From: Pantoea sp. CCBC3-3-1
Lineage (GTDB): Bacteria > Pseudomonadota > Gammaproteobacteria > Enterobacterales > Enterobacteriaceae
Reading direction: 5' to 3'
NCBI RefSeq assembly: GCF_007981265.1
Contig: NZ_CP034363.1
Coordinates: 248,001 to 312,000 of the forward strand
DNA: 64,000 nt
Below, piece by piece: positions 44,938-53,309 of the stretch. Position 1 is the first letter of the stretch. Every line of letters starts with the position of its first letter. Both the position numbers and the translations under genes were made by a program. The notes beneath the pieces are model-generated. The model was not told the DNA's origin and made no database searches. It was given only the letters and a program-made list of their open reading frames with translations.

Positions 44938-45680
44938 GTGGCGTCCTGTTCATTACGCTGGAAAGTGATTAATACGATGTCGCGCTGCGCCACACCGCTG
45001 TCTTCGCGGGTGCCAACGGGCGTGACCGCGTGCAATTTGTCGTGATTAACAACCAGCGTGTCAAAGAGATGCTCAAGGCGCAGCACGCGTTCAATACAGC
45101 GTGGGTGGGAGGCGATAAGGCTGTCGCCACCCAGCATGTTGGGTGAAGCATTAACCAGATGAACGAAAACCACGTCTTCGTCGTCTTTATGTAGCCATAC
45201 CGGCGAACTGTAGGCAGGAGCATCCACAGCAGCTTCATACCGGAACAGATGAATACCCACGGTCAGGCTTTCCAGCGGAGCGAAGCGTTCATAAGCTTCT
45301 ACCAGACGAAAATCGTCTTCCAGCAAGGCCTGTAATAACCGGTTATTCGTAATATTTTCCGGCAAGAGCGGATAATCACGAACAATACCGCCAGTATCCG
45401 GGTTATACGCTTTAGTTTGTTTATAGGGGGTGAATTTCCCGAAAAGCATTTCCCCCTTATCGTTTTTCTGACACTGAGCATAACCTCGCCAACGATTGCC
45501 CGGTGAATAGGGATCAAGCGTTAGCTCTTCGAAACCTTTTTTAAATGTCTCCAGCTCATTCACAAAGCTTTCTTTATTATCAAACTGCATATTATCAAGA
45601 GACTGATAATGTTTGCCGGGAATAAAGGCGTAGCCTTGCCTGGCAAGATGTTCTGCATATTGCATAATTAATGATTCCAT
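44925..45680 (-). CDS. hilB: 2-Oxoglutarate/Fe(II) amino-acid dioxygenase, HilB type (PF10014)
   Basis: 251-residue enzyme closely resembling the isoleucine dioxygenase family of Bacillus: YSSPVWLHKDDEDVVFVHLVNAS and GGDSLIA followed by LHAVTPVGT and QRDIVLITF. The iron triad is His164-x-Asp166 and His217; Arg233 should bind 2-oxoglutarate. Following the Pantoea ananatis precedent, in which HilB adds a C4 hydroxyl to 4'-hydroxyisoleucine made by HilA, it should act second. It follows hilA after 47 bp and overlaps the SDR start. The start at 45680 has a weak ribosome site; an ATG five codons later is an alternative. Substrate is inferred. Confidence 0.86.
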   Translation of the reverse strand: MESLIMQYAEHLARQGYAFIPGKHYQSLDNMQFDNKESFVNELETFKKGFEELTLDPYSPGNRWRGYAQCQKNDKGEMLFGKFTPYKQTKAYNPDTGGIVRDYPLLPENITNNRLLQALLEDDFRLVEAYERFAPLESLTVGIHLFRYEAAVDAPAYSSPVWLHKDDEDVVFVHLVNASPNMLGGDSLIASHPRCIERVLRLEHLFDTLVVNHDKLHAVTPVGTREDSGVAQRDIVLITFQRNEQDATCTA

Positions 45681-45727
45681 TTTAAACGGGTTTTTAAAAG
45701 AAAAAGGCCAGATTAAAATTATTCAGA

Positions 45728-46618
45728 CTAGGTCCAGTAAACCACTTTTTTATCATTAAGCTTGCCAATAAAACGACCCGCAGTAAGTCGGCTGCCTTCA
45801 CTGACGCTACTGACCCCGTGTAAATGGCAGGCATTCATAAAGTAGAGGTCACCCACATTAAGCTGAACGGCAAGAGATTCCGTATTTTCCAGCAGATGTG
45901 GCGGATAAGGATAGCCGGTACGGGTTACACCCAGTCGTGCACGGCACTCGTTATCCGGGATCAGATTCCATATCTTCAGCTGGCCACCGCCTTTAGCGGC
46001 CTCGAGGCAAATGTTATAAGCTGTGACTGTCTGGGTATGTGCAATCTCAAAATCATCTTCACGCGCAAAATCTACCTGCGCCATATCTTCATGCGGCATT
46101 AAAGACATGACGCCATTGTCCAGCCAGCGGCGGAAAGTGGCGAAACAGGCATAGCCATTTTTAAAGCGAGCCGGGCCAAAATGGATGCCTCGTTCCAGGA
46201 ACCCTGCTTCCAGAGTACTGTTAAGAAATAAAGACTCTGTGCTGTCGCTATCGGCTACCGCCATCAAATCAGCGACGCTTTGATTTACGCGATTAACTTC
46301 ACGAATATACTGTTCGCCATTACGTGAGAATTGGGTGGCACCCACCTGGTTCGTCAGGACAAAACCATCGTCCGGACGATTTCCACCATCTTGCGTTACA
46401 ACGTGATTGAAATTATCAGCGACAGCTTTGCAAACGTGACTCTGTGCATAATTTCGGATAACGTACAGAACATTTCCATGATGGTGACCGTTAAGGATAA
46501 TATTCTTCACGATTGAGAAATTAATATTTCCATCTGTTGATTCTATGTATCCAAAATTATTTTTGGATGAGCCTGTTACTGCTTCCTGTTTCGGCTTTAC
46601 TGCTACGAGTTCAGTCAT
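45728..46618 (-). CDS. hilA: 2-Oxoglutarate/Fe(II) amino-acid dioxygenase, HilA type
   Basis: 296-residue cytoplasmic enzyme. The facial triad is His176-Glu-Asp178 (SLMPHEDMAQ) and His265 or His267 (YFMNACHLHGVSS), with Arg277 or Arg282 for 2-oxoglutarate (SRLTAGRF). The HxD form, not HxG, fits a hydroxylase and not a halogenase of the BesD kind, which is the other family it could be confused with. Its position immediately before a PF10014 dioxygenase matches the hilA-hilB tandem of Pantoea ananatis, where HilA hydroxylates L-isoleucine at C4'. The ATG at 46618 follows AAAGAA. Substrate is by analogy. Confidence 0.8.
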   Translation of the reverse strand: MTELVAVKPKQEAVTGSSKNNFGYIESTDGNINFSIVKNIILNGHHHGNVLYVIRNYAQSHVCKAVADNFNHVVTQDGGNRPDDGFVLTNQVGATQFSRNGEQYIREVNRVNQSVADLMAVADSDSTESLFLNSTLEAGFLERGIHFGPARFKNGYACFATFRRWLDNGVMSLMPHEDMAQVDFAREDDFEIAHTQTVTAYNICLEAAKGGGQLKIWNLIPDNECRARLGVTRTGYPYPPHLLENTESLAVQLNVGDLYFMNACHLHGVSSVSEGSRLTAGRFIGKLNDKKVVYWT

Positions 46619-46660
46619 AATATTCTTTTTAATGTGGTTTAAATGAGGTTGTTTTGGTTA

Positions 46661-47632
46661 CTAGATAAATAATGGCGACCAGAGCATTCCACCTTCTGCC
46701 CAGGTTTTATTATCCCGACGCGATTGTTTTAACGGCGAGTCTTTACCCAGATTCCGCTCGAATATTTCACCATAGTTTCCAACATGAAAAATAATATCGC
46801 GGATAAAAGCGGGTTGCAGACCCAAACGGTGGCAGAAAGCAGGATCCGGATAGAGGAATGTCTGCAAATAGCCCGTCGGGTTATCGCTCTTTTCAATAAT
46901 GTTTTGACTGTTAAGGCCCAAATTTTCCGCTTCGATCAGGGCACGCATTATCCAGCGGACGGCAGCGTGCCACTGCGGATCCTGCGCATTGACGGCAGGA
47001 GCCATAACTTCAAGCGAAATGCGATCTTCTAATATCAGATGCTGATCTGCGTCGGTCAGTTGTGCCTGTTCGCCAGCCAGTAAGTAACCATCCAGACAAT
47101 AAATATCGCATTCGCCCTGTTGATAAGCCTGGCGCGCCTGATGTGGTGCATCGAAAAGAATGATTTCACAGGGCAGGTTCAGCATGCCGAAATAGCGTGT
47201 CAGATTTTCTTCGGTCGTTGAGCCACGCATTGCAGCAATGCGACGACGGCGGGTAAACTGCGCTTTTGGCGCGTCCTGCGTCAGATTACTGTACGGGGTC
47301 ATCAGTACTTCGCCGTCAAACAGCATGGGATGAACAAAGCTGACGCCGTATTCCGCTTCTCGCTGAAAAGTTACGCTGGCGTTGAATGTGCCCAGATCGA
47401 TAACACCATCGCGTAATGCCTGAAAACGGTCTGCTGACTGCAACGGTACAAAATGAATCTTGCCGCCGTCGCCCAGCACTGAAATGGCGACTGCGCGTGC
47501 CAGGTCAATATCAAATCCTTGCCAACTGTTACGGGCTGCATCTCGCTGCGACAGTCCTTTAAAGCCTAAACTGACGCCGACGTTTAATACGTCATGCTGC
47601 TCAATGCGTTTGATTACAGAATGCTCAATCAT
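46661..47632 (-). CDS. AapJ-type amino-acid-binding-fold protein without a signal peptide
   Basis: 323 residues, homologous over the whole length to mature AapJ-like periplasmic binding proteins (SBP family 3). Shared features are GVSLGFKGLS, WQGFDIDLARAVAISVLGD, VPLQSADRFQALRDGVIDLG, RGSTTEENLTRYF, GECDIYCLD and a C-terminal VGNYGEIFERNLGKDSPLK. It begins MIEHSVIKRIEQHDVLNVGV, where a mature protein would begin. An in-frame stop lies 15 codons upstream and no ATG, GTG or TTG stands between, so no signal peptide can be added. AGG seven bases before the ATG supports this start. First gene of the operon, 42 bp before hilA. It should be cytoplasmic; its role (enzyme, substrate sink, sensor) is unknown. 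Confidence 0.83.
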   Translation of the reverse strand: MIEHSVIKRIEQHDVLNVGVSLGFKGLSQRDAARNSWQGFDIDLARAVAISVLGDGGKIHFVPLQSADRFQALRDGVIDLGTFNASVTFQREAEYGVSFVHPMLFDGEVLMTPYSNLTQDAPKAQFTRRRRIAAMRGSTTEENLTRYFGMLNLPCEIILFDAPHQARQAYQQGECDIYCLDGYLLAGEQAQLTDADQHLILEDRISLEVMAPAVNAQDPQWHAAVRWIMRALIEAENLGLNSQNIIEKSDNPTGYLQTFLYPDPAFCHRLGLQPAFIRDIIFHVGNYGEIFERNLGKDSPLKQSRRDNKTWAEGGMLWSPLFI

Positions 47633-47749
47633 GGATAACCTACCAAGAAATATAAATAATAATGAGGTTTTAGCTCAGTAATTCCCTGTTGAACATCATA
47701 CTTTTCAGTGCTAATTTGACTAGATAGTTGAGAAGCAAAAGAGCTATGC

Positions 47750-48670
47750 GTGAAGAACATAAATGAATTAACAGAAGTGTTGCCTGGCTTAATGCTTTTT
47801 GTGCAAGTTGTTGAGAAAGGGAGCTTTTCATCTGCTGGTCGCGCGCTTTCTATGACCCCTTCTTCTGCGAGCAGAATGATTGATCGATTAGAAAAACGCC
47901 TTAATCTTGTGTTGTTTACCCGCACTACCCGGTCAATATCGGTAACCGAAGCCGGACAGGAAATATATCAACAGGCATTAACTGTCATCGCCGCGACTAA
48001 TTCTCTTTTCTCTCAGGCGGATAGCTTTAGTGACCGTCCCAAAGGGTTATTGCGTATCACCGCGCCAACTACGTTGGGGAAAATCTTGCTTACGCCGTTC
48101 CTGCCGGGTTTTTTGCGTCACTATCCAGAAATCAATATCGAATTAAGCCTCACCGATCGGATGCTGAATCTGATGCATGACCCTTACGATCTGGCTTTAC
48201 GCGTCACGGACACGCCGCCGGTAAATATGGTGGCACGTGCATTAATGCCGATTGATTACATACTGGTCTGTGCACAGCAATATGATTTGTCGTTACCGGA
48301 GACGCCCGCCGATCTGATCCAACACAATATTTTCTTTCCCAATGACCCTCAGTTTCGCGGCGAGTGGCGCTTTTGGTTGCAGGATAAAGTGGAAAGCGTA
48401 TTGCTTACCCCGCGGCTGACAATCAATAACAGCGATGCGATGATTGATGCGATATTGCAGGGCGTAGGCATTGCGCTGATCCCTACTTTTATTGCCAATG
48501 GTTACTTGCAAAAAGGGCTGCTGAAACGAGTTTTACCCGCCTGGCGCATTGAAAATCCGCTGCCGATGACGACGTATGCCATTACGTTACCTAATCGTTT
48601 GCTGCCGCTGAAGACACGGGTATTTATTGATGATTTTATGGCATGGCTGAAAGCCAACAAGGAAGCATAG
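47750..48670 (+). CDS. LysR-family regulator divergent from the hilAB operon
   Basis: 306-residue LysR-type transcriptional regulator. N-terminal helix-turn-helix (FVQVVEKGSFSSAGRALSMTPSSASRMIDRLEKRL, residues 17-51) and an effector-binding domain from about 90 in the AaeR/DmlR-like subgroup (GLLRITAPTTLGKILLTPFLP). The start given is the GTG at 47750; later GTG and ATG codons in the first fifteen residues are alternatives. It is transcribed away from the operon across a 117-bp gap, the usual layout for a LysR gene that controls its neighbour. The inducer may be the amino-acid substrate or product, by inference. Confidence 0.88.
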   Translation: MKNINELTEVLPGLMLFVQVVEKGSFSSAGRALSMTPSSASRMIDRLEKRLNLVLFTRTTRSISVTEAGQEIYQQALTVIAATNSLFSQADSFSDRPKGLLRITAPTTLGKILLTPFLPGFLRHYPEINIELSLTDRMLNLMHDPYDLALRVTDTPPVNMVARALMPIDYILVCAQQYDLSLPETPADLIQHNIFFPNDPQFRGEWRFWLQDKVESVLLTPRLTINNSDAMIDAILQGVGIALIPTFIANGYLQKGLLKRVLPAWRIENPLPMTTYAITLPNRLLPLKTRVFIDDFMAWLKANKEA

Positions 48671-48797
48671 CGGGTAGGGCGAAACGCTTGCCGCTATCTG
48701 GTTAATTCCTCACCATTATTTAGTGATTTACGCCAGGTTTTAAAAGCGCTTCCCATTTATAACACTAAAAATCAAATACTTAATTTGCAAAATATTC

Positions 48798-48813
48798 TGG
48801 CACGGATCTTGTA
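48798..48813 (+). promoter_or_regulatory. Sigma-54 promoter of pspG
   Basis: TGGCACG-GATC-TTGTA matches the sigma-54 consensus TGGCACG-N4-TTGCA with correct spacing and one change. It lies 35 bp before the pspG ATG. E. coli pspG is driven by sigma-54 and the activator PspF under membrane stress. An IHF site was not looked for in detail. Confidence 0.88.
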
Positions 48814-48848
48814 ATACTCCATCAGTCCCTGATAACCGGAGCATCCTG

Positions 48849-49079
48849 ATGGAAATCTTATTTGTGCTTGGCTTTTTTGTGATGCTGCTGCTGACCGGCG
48901 TTTCGCTGCTGGGCATTCTGGCGGCTCTGTTTGTCGCAACGGTAATAATGATGTTTGCTGGCCTGCTGACGTTTGTTATAAAAATGTTGCCATGGCTGGC
49001 CCTGGCGGTGGTGGGTGTATGGATTTATCGCGCATACAAAAAACCGCAGGCTAAAACTCGTCGCGGGTTATACCGTTAA
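48849..49079 (+). CDS. pspG: Phage shock protein G
   Basis: 76-residue inner-membrane protein with two hydrophobic segments (MEILFVLGFFVMLLLTGVSLLG and MLPWLALAVVGVWIYRAY), an Arg/Lys-rich tail, and the same family length as E. coli PspG. Member of the Psp membrane-stress response, outside the main pspABCDE operon. Located beside qorA and dnaB as in E. coli, but with the hilAB cluster between dusA and it. Monocistronic. Confidence 0.94.
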   Translation: MEILFVLGFFVMLLLTGVSLLGILAALFVATVIMMFAGLLTFVIKMLPWLALAVVGVWIYRAYKKPQAKTRRGLYR

Positions 49080-49253
49080 TATCAACGAGTTGGCGAGACA
49101 GTAAGCGCAGGGAATGCGGAGTAGATCACAACATGGCAGATTGCACAGACAATTTTGCAATTAAACATATTTTTTACTTATGAATTTTGCCAGGATAGCT
49201 TTACTGAATCGCAACGTATTCATCGCCACTGACCCTACAAACAGTGCGAACTA

Positions 49254-49288
49254 TAAAAAAGAAAAAGAGGCTTCCTTCGGGAAGCCTC
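49254..49288 (-). terminator. qorA terminator
   Basis: GAGGCTTCC / GGAAGCCTC form a 9-bp stem with a four-base loop; on the minus strand it is followed by TTTTTCTTTTTT. It starts 16 bp past the qorA stop codon. Confidence 0.93.
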
Positions 49289-49303
49289 GTTCGTTTCTGC
49301 CGA

Positions 49304-50284
49304 TCAGGGAATCAACAGGCTGGAACCCTGCGTTGCGCGGCTCTCCAGCGTCTTGTGCGCCTGCTGCGCATCTTTCAACGCAAACTTTTGCTGTTCTGGC
49401 ACTTCAACGTTAATTGCGCCGCTGGCAATTAAAGAAAACAGCTCGTTGCTGGCGTGAGTTAAGGCATCACGCGTAGTGATATAGCCATTCAGCGAAGGGC
49501 GGGTCACGTACAGCGATCCTTTCTGATTCAGAATACCCAGATTAACACCGCTTACCGGGCCAGATGCGTTGCCGAAGCTGACCATCAGGCCGCGGCGCTG
49601 CAAACAGTCCAGTGACGCTTCCCATGTATCTTTCCCTACCGAGTCGTAAACCACGCGGACTTTCTTGCCGTGGGTCAGTTCAGACACGCGCTGGGCGATA
49701 TTTTCTTCGCGATAGTTGATCGTTTCCCACGCGCCTGCTTCTTTCGCTTTAATCGCTTTTTCAGCCGATCCTACGGTGCCAATCAGATGTGCTCCCAGCG
49801 CTTTTGCCCACTGACAGGCAATCAGCCCAACGCCGCCAGCGGCGGCCTGGAACAGGAAAATCTCATCCGGTTGTACCACATACGTCTGACGCAGCAGATA
49901 ATGCACGGTCAGGCCTTTCAGGAAAGACGCGGCGGCTTGTTCGTAAGAAATGGCATCGGGCAGGATAGCCAGTTTATCGACATGAACGATATGAAATTCG
50001 CTATAGGCCCCCAGCGCTGACTGAGCATAAACCACGCGGTCGCCAACTTTTACTGCCGTTACGCCTTCACCCACGCTTTTCACAACGCCAGCGGCTTCTG
50101 TTCCCAGACCGGAAGGCAAAGAGGCGGGATAAAGACCGCTGCGCATATAGGTATCAATATAGTTAATGCCGATCGCTTTGTTCTCGACCAGCACTTCGCC
50201 TGCTGCCGGTGCCTTTACCTCAACATCAACGAACTGCATCACTTCCGGGCCGCCGTGCTGGCTGAATTGTATACGTTTTGCCAT
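49304..50284 (-). CDS. qorA: NADPH:quinone oxidoreductase
   Basis: 326-residue zinc-free medium-chain dehydrogenase of the zeta-crystallin type. Nucleotide-binding AAAGGVGLIACQWAKALGAHLIGTVG near 150, substrate-side YAQSALGAYSEF and the C-terminal ESRATQGSSLLIP match E. coli. The ATG at 50284 (MAKRIQFSQHGGPEVM) has AGGAG eight bases upstream; an upstream in-frame extension to 50359 overlaps the dnaB promoter. It is divergent from dnaB. Likely role: reduction of quinones, cytoplasmic; the natural substrate is not established. Confidence 0.95.
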   Translation of the reverse strand: MAKRIQFSQHGGPEVMQFVDVEVKAPAAGEVLVENKAIGINYIDTYMRSGLYPASLPSGLGTEAAGVVKSVGEGVTAVKVGDRVVYAQSALGAYSEFHIVHVDKLAILPDAISYEQAAASFLKGLTVHYLLRQTYVVQPDEIFLFQAAAGGVGLIACQWAKALGAHLIGTVGSAEKAIKAKEAGAWETINYREENIAQRVSELTHGKKVRVVYDSVGKDTWEASLDCLQRRGLMVSFGNASGPVSGVNLGILNQKGSLYVTRPSLNGYITTRDALTHASNELFSLIASGAINVEVPEQQKFALKDAQQAHKTLESRATQGSSLLIP

Positions 50285-50383
50285 GGTCACTCCTGTTGAA
50301 TCAGCGTCATTGAGGGAGGACGAAAGCGCGCCAAACGGGTATACTTGCGCGTCCCCCACTTAGATCTTCGGTATTGCATCACT

Positions 50384-51799
50384 ATGGCAGGAAATAAACC
50401 CACCAACAAATCCAATGAAAACCGTGAGCCGCGCGATCGGCAAATGGAAGGGCTGAAGCTGCCGCCCCATTCTCTGGAAGCGGAACAATCCGTGTTGGGC
50501 GGCCTGATGCTGGATAACGAGCGCTGGGATAACGTCTCTGAACGCGTGGTGGCACAGGACTTCTTCAGCCGTCCGCACCGAATGATTTTCGGCGAAATGC
50601 AGCGCCTGCTGGAACTGGGCAAGCCCATCGACCTGATCACCCTTTCCGAATCGATGGAAACCAAAGGTGAGCTGAGCATGGTGGGCGGTTTCGCTTATCT
50701 TGCCGAGCTGTCCAAAAACACGCCAAGTGCGGCTAACATCGGCGCTTATGCAGACATCGTGCGTGAACGTGCCGTCGTTCGCGAAATGATTGCCGTGGCC
50801 AATGAAATTGCCGATGCGGGTTACGATCCGCAGGGGCGCACCAGTGAAGATCTGCTCGATCTGGCCGAATCGCGCGTTTTCCAGATTGCCGAAAACCGTG
50901 CCAATAAAGACGAAGGTCCGAAAAGCGTCGATCAAATTCTTGAGGCGACGATCTCAAGGATCGAATCTCTTTATCAGACGCCGCACGATGGCGTTACCGG
51001 TGTGGATACTGGCTATCAGGATCTGAACAAGAAAACCGCGGGTCTTCAGCGCTCGGATTTGATTATCGTGGCTGCACGTCCGTCAATGGGTAAAACCACT
51101 TTTGCGATGAACCTCTGCGAAAATGCGGCGATGTTGCAGGATAAGCCGGTTTTAATCTTCAGTCTGGAGATGCCCGGCGAACAGATCATGATGCGTATGC
51201 TTGCGTCGTTGTCACGCGTGGATCAGACGCGTATTCGTACCGGTCAGCTTGATGATGAGGATTGGGCGCGAATTTCCAGTACGATGGGGATCCTGCTAGA
51301 GAAGAAGAACATGTTTATCGATGATTCTTCTGGCCTGACACCCACGGAAGTGCGTTCCCGTGCGCGCCGCGTTTTCCGTGAGCATGGCGGCCTGAGCATG
51401 ATTATGATCGACTACCTCCAGCTGATGCGCGTCCCGGCACTGTCGGATAACCGTACGCTGGAAATCGCCGAAATCTCCCGCTCGTTAAAAGCGCTGGCAA
51501 AAGAACTTCAGGTGCCGGTGGTGGCGCTGTCGCAGCTGAATCGCTCTCTGGAACAGCGTGCGGACAAGCGCCCGGTCAACTCCGATCTGCGTGAGTCTGG
51601 CTCAATCGAGCAGGATGCCGATTTGATCATGTTTATCTATCGTGATGAGGTTTATCACGAAAACAGCGACATGAAAGGCATTGCGGAAATCATTCTCGGC
51701 AAGCAGCGTAACGGACCTATCGGTACGGTGCGTCTGACCTTTAACGGCCAGTGGTCGCGCTTTGATAACTATGCCGGACCGCAGTACGACGACGAATAA
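50384..51799 (+). CDS. dnaB: Replicative DNA helicase DnaB
   Basis: 471 residues, the E. coli length, from the ATG at 50384 (MAGNKPTNKSNEN). Hexameric 5'-3' helicase of the replication fork. N-terminal collar domain (PPHSLEAEQSVLGGLMLDNERW), linker near 170-200, and a RecA-like motor with Walker A ARPSMGKTTFA near 230, Walker B MIMIDYLQLM near 340 and the arginine-rich C-terminal GKQRNGPIGTVRLTF. No intein or insertion. The next gene is not alr as in E. coli but an Lrp-type regulator. Confidence 0.98.
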   Translation: MAGNKPTNKSNENREPRDRQMEGLKLPPHSLEAEQSVLGGLMLDNERWDNVSERVVAQDFFSRPHRMIFGEMQRLLELGKPIDLITLSESMETKGELSMVGGFAYLAELSKNTPSAANIGAYADIVRERAVVREMIAVANEIADAGYDPQGRTSEDLLDLAESRVFQIAENRANKDEGPKSVDQILEATISRIESLYQTPHDGVTGVDTGYQDLNKKTAGLQRSDLIIVAARPSMGKTTFAMNLCENAAMLQDKPVLIFSLEMPGEQIMMRMLASLSRVDQTRIRTGQLDDEDWARISSTMGILLEKKNMFIDDSSGLTPTEVRSRARRVFREHGGLSMIMIDYLQLMRVPALSDNRTLEIAEISRSLKALAKELQVPVVALSQLNRSLEQRADKRPVNSDLRESGSIEQDADLIMFIYRDEVYHENSDMKGIAEIILGKQRNGPIGTVRLTFNGQWSRFDNYAGPQYDDE

Positions 51800-51965
51800 C
51801 TTTTCAGCTATGGAGAGCCGCAGGGTGAGAACCGTGCGGCCCCCCGTTGGGAAGGTGCAGGCGGGCAACGCAATGCTTCATCTATCTGAAAATAGTGTTG
51901 GACAAAAGGGCAGCAGATACGCTTATCTGTCAGGATCTTAAGTTGCCCAGCTGCCCGGATCGACC

Positions 51966-52430
51966 ATGACCCAGATTGATGATTATGACCTTAAGCTACT
52001 GACCCTTCTTGAAACCAACGGTCGCCTGACCAACCAGGAATTGAGCGATTTAATCGGCTTATCCGCTTCCCAATGCTCACGGCGTCGCATCAATCTTGAA
52101 CAGGCAGGTTTAATCCTCGGCTACCACGCGCGGCTTTCGCCAGATGCCGTTGGGTTGAACGTAATCGGCCTGATTGAAGTTCGCCTGATCAACCACACTT
52201 CAGATTATGTCGACAGCTTTCACCGGATGGTGGCAGAAGAATCAGCGATCGTTGATGCCTGGAAAACGACGGGCGACGCCGACTATCTGCTGAAGGTGGC
52301 GGTAGCGGATTTGCCCGCGCTGAGTGCGTTAATCAGTCAGCTGGTGGCTGGCCATAAAAGCGTCTCGCATGTCAAAACCTCCGTAGTGCTGAGCCGCCTG
52401 AAAGAAAACGGCATGTCGATCCCCGCTTAA
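51966..52430 (+). CDS. Lrp/AsnC-family transcriptional regulator
   Basis: 154 residues with the N-terminal helix-turn-helix DYDLKLLTLLETNGRLTNQELSDLIGLSASQCSRRRINLEQAGLI (the typical Lrp opening) and a C-terminal ligand-binding RAM domain from about 65, with DAWKTTGDADYLLKVAVADL. Such proteins usually sense an amino acid. The ATG at 51966 is used. It stands between dnaB and a YitT-type gene and tyrB, where E. coli carries alr. A link to control of the neighbouring tyrB (aromatic aminotransferase) is possible but only positional. Confidence 0.88.
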   Translation: MTQIDDYDLKLLTLLETNGRLTNQELSDLIGLSASQCSRRRINLEQAGLILGYHARLSPDAVGLNVIGLIEVRLINHTSDYVDSFHRMVAEESAIVDAWKTTGDADYLLKVAVADLPALSALISQLVAGHKSVSHVKTSVVLSRLKENGMSIPA

Positions 52431-52694
52431 AACGCAGCCCGGAGTGCCATGCACCAAATTGGATCGTTGATGTATCGAAATAGTGCATAAAATCAGGATT
52501 GATGCGTAAATCATGCAAAAAAGATGATTTTCATGCGCATAATGCCTGTGATTGCCGTTTTTTATGCACGGTGTTGTAATTTTATTACGTTAGGATTCAA
52601 CGGGTTAATTTATCGCACCTTTTGACGGCCGTCTTTGAGATAAAAGTGGTGTGAAATTTGCTGCCTGAGAGATTATTTCTCTGAGATCGGTAAT

Positions 52695-53309
52695 ATGGAT
52701 AACGTCGTACAACCCGCTAAAATTCCTCACACCCTGGTTGAAGATGCCCTGGCGATCCTTTTCGGCACGCTATTGGTTTCTTTTGGGGTAACGCTGCTAA
52801 AAACTGCCGGTGCATTGACAGGGAGTACCGCAGGTATCGCCTTTCTTATCAGTTATTTAACGCATCTGTCATTTGGCACGGCGTTCTTCGTTATCAATCT
52901 GCCATTTTACTGGCTGGCCGCGCGTCGCATGGGCTGGGCGTTCACGATCAAAACATTCTGCGCCGTCGGACTGGTTTCGCTGTTCACCCATTTACATCCG
53001 CTTTTCATCCATTTTTCCGCGCTGGATCCCTTTTACGCCACACTGTTCGGTAACGTGATCATGGGGATTGGGTTTATAGTATTGTTCCGGCATAAAGCCA
53101 GCCTGGGCGGCATTAACATTTTGGCGCTGTGGCTACAGGACAAGTACGGTATTCGTGCCGGGAAACTGCAAATGGGCGTGGATACCTGTGTGGTACTGGC
53201 CTCTTTATTTGTGGTGTCGCTGCCGATGCTGGCGGCATCCATTGCCGGTGCGGTGATCCTCAATCTGATTATTGCGATGAATCACCGTCCCGGCCGCTAT
53301 TTTGTCTGA
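52695..53309 (+). CDS. YitT-family membrane protein
   Basis: 204-residue inner-membrane protein with about five or six helices, including the family segments GALTGSTAGIAFLISYLT and LGNVIMGIGFIVLFRHKASLGGINILALWLQDKYG. The second resembles the GG(T/I)xxLA(L)-type motif of the YitT/DUF161 N-terminal domain, and the C-terminal DUF2179 domain of Bacillus YitT is lacking. Function unknown; a transporter-like role has been suggested for relatives. It lies 265 bp after the Lrp gene and 77 bp before tyrB. Confidence 0.8.
   Translation: MDNVVQPAKIPHTLVEDALAILFGTLLVSFGVTLLKTAGALTGSTAGIAFLISYLTHLSFGTAFFVINLPFYWLAARRMGWAFTIKTFCAVGLVSLFTHLHPLFIHFSALDPFYATLFGNVIMGIGFIVLFRHKASLGGINILALWLQDKYGIRAGKLQMGVDTCVVLASLFVVSLPMLAASIAGAVILNLIIAMNHRPGRYFV

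Noticed and set aside
45728..46618. HilA read as a BesD-type amino-acid halogenase
   Set aside because: The first metal motif is His-Glu-Asp, and radical halogenases of this fold have Gly or Ala in place of the Asp.
47629..47925. 98-codon minus-strand frame ending at the start of the binding-protein gene
   Set aside because: Most of it is antisense to the LysR gene. Its stop overlaps the next ATG (ATGA), which looked like coupling, but no start codon lies within the untranslated leader and the protein is not family-like.
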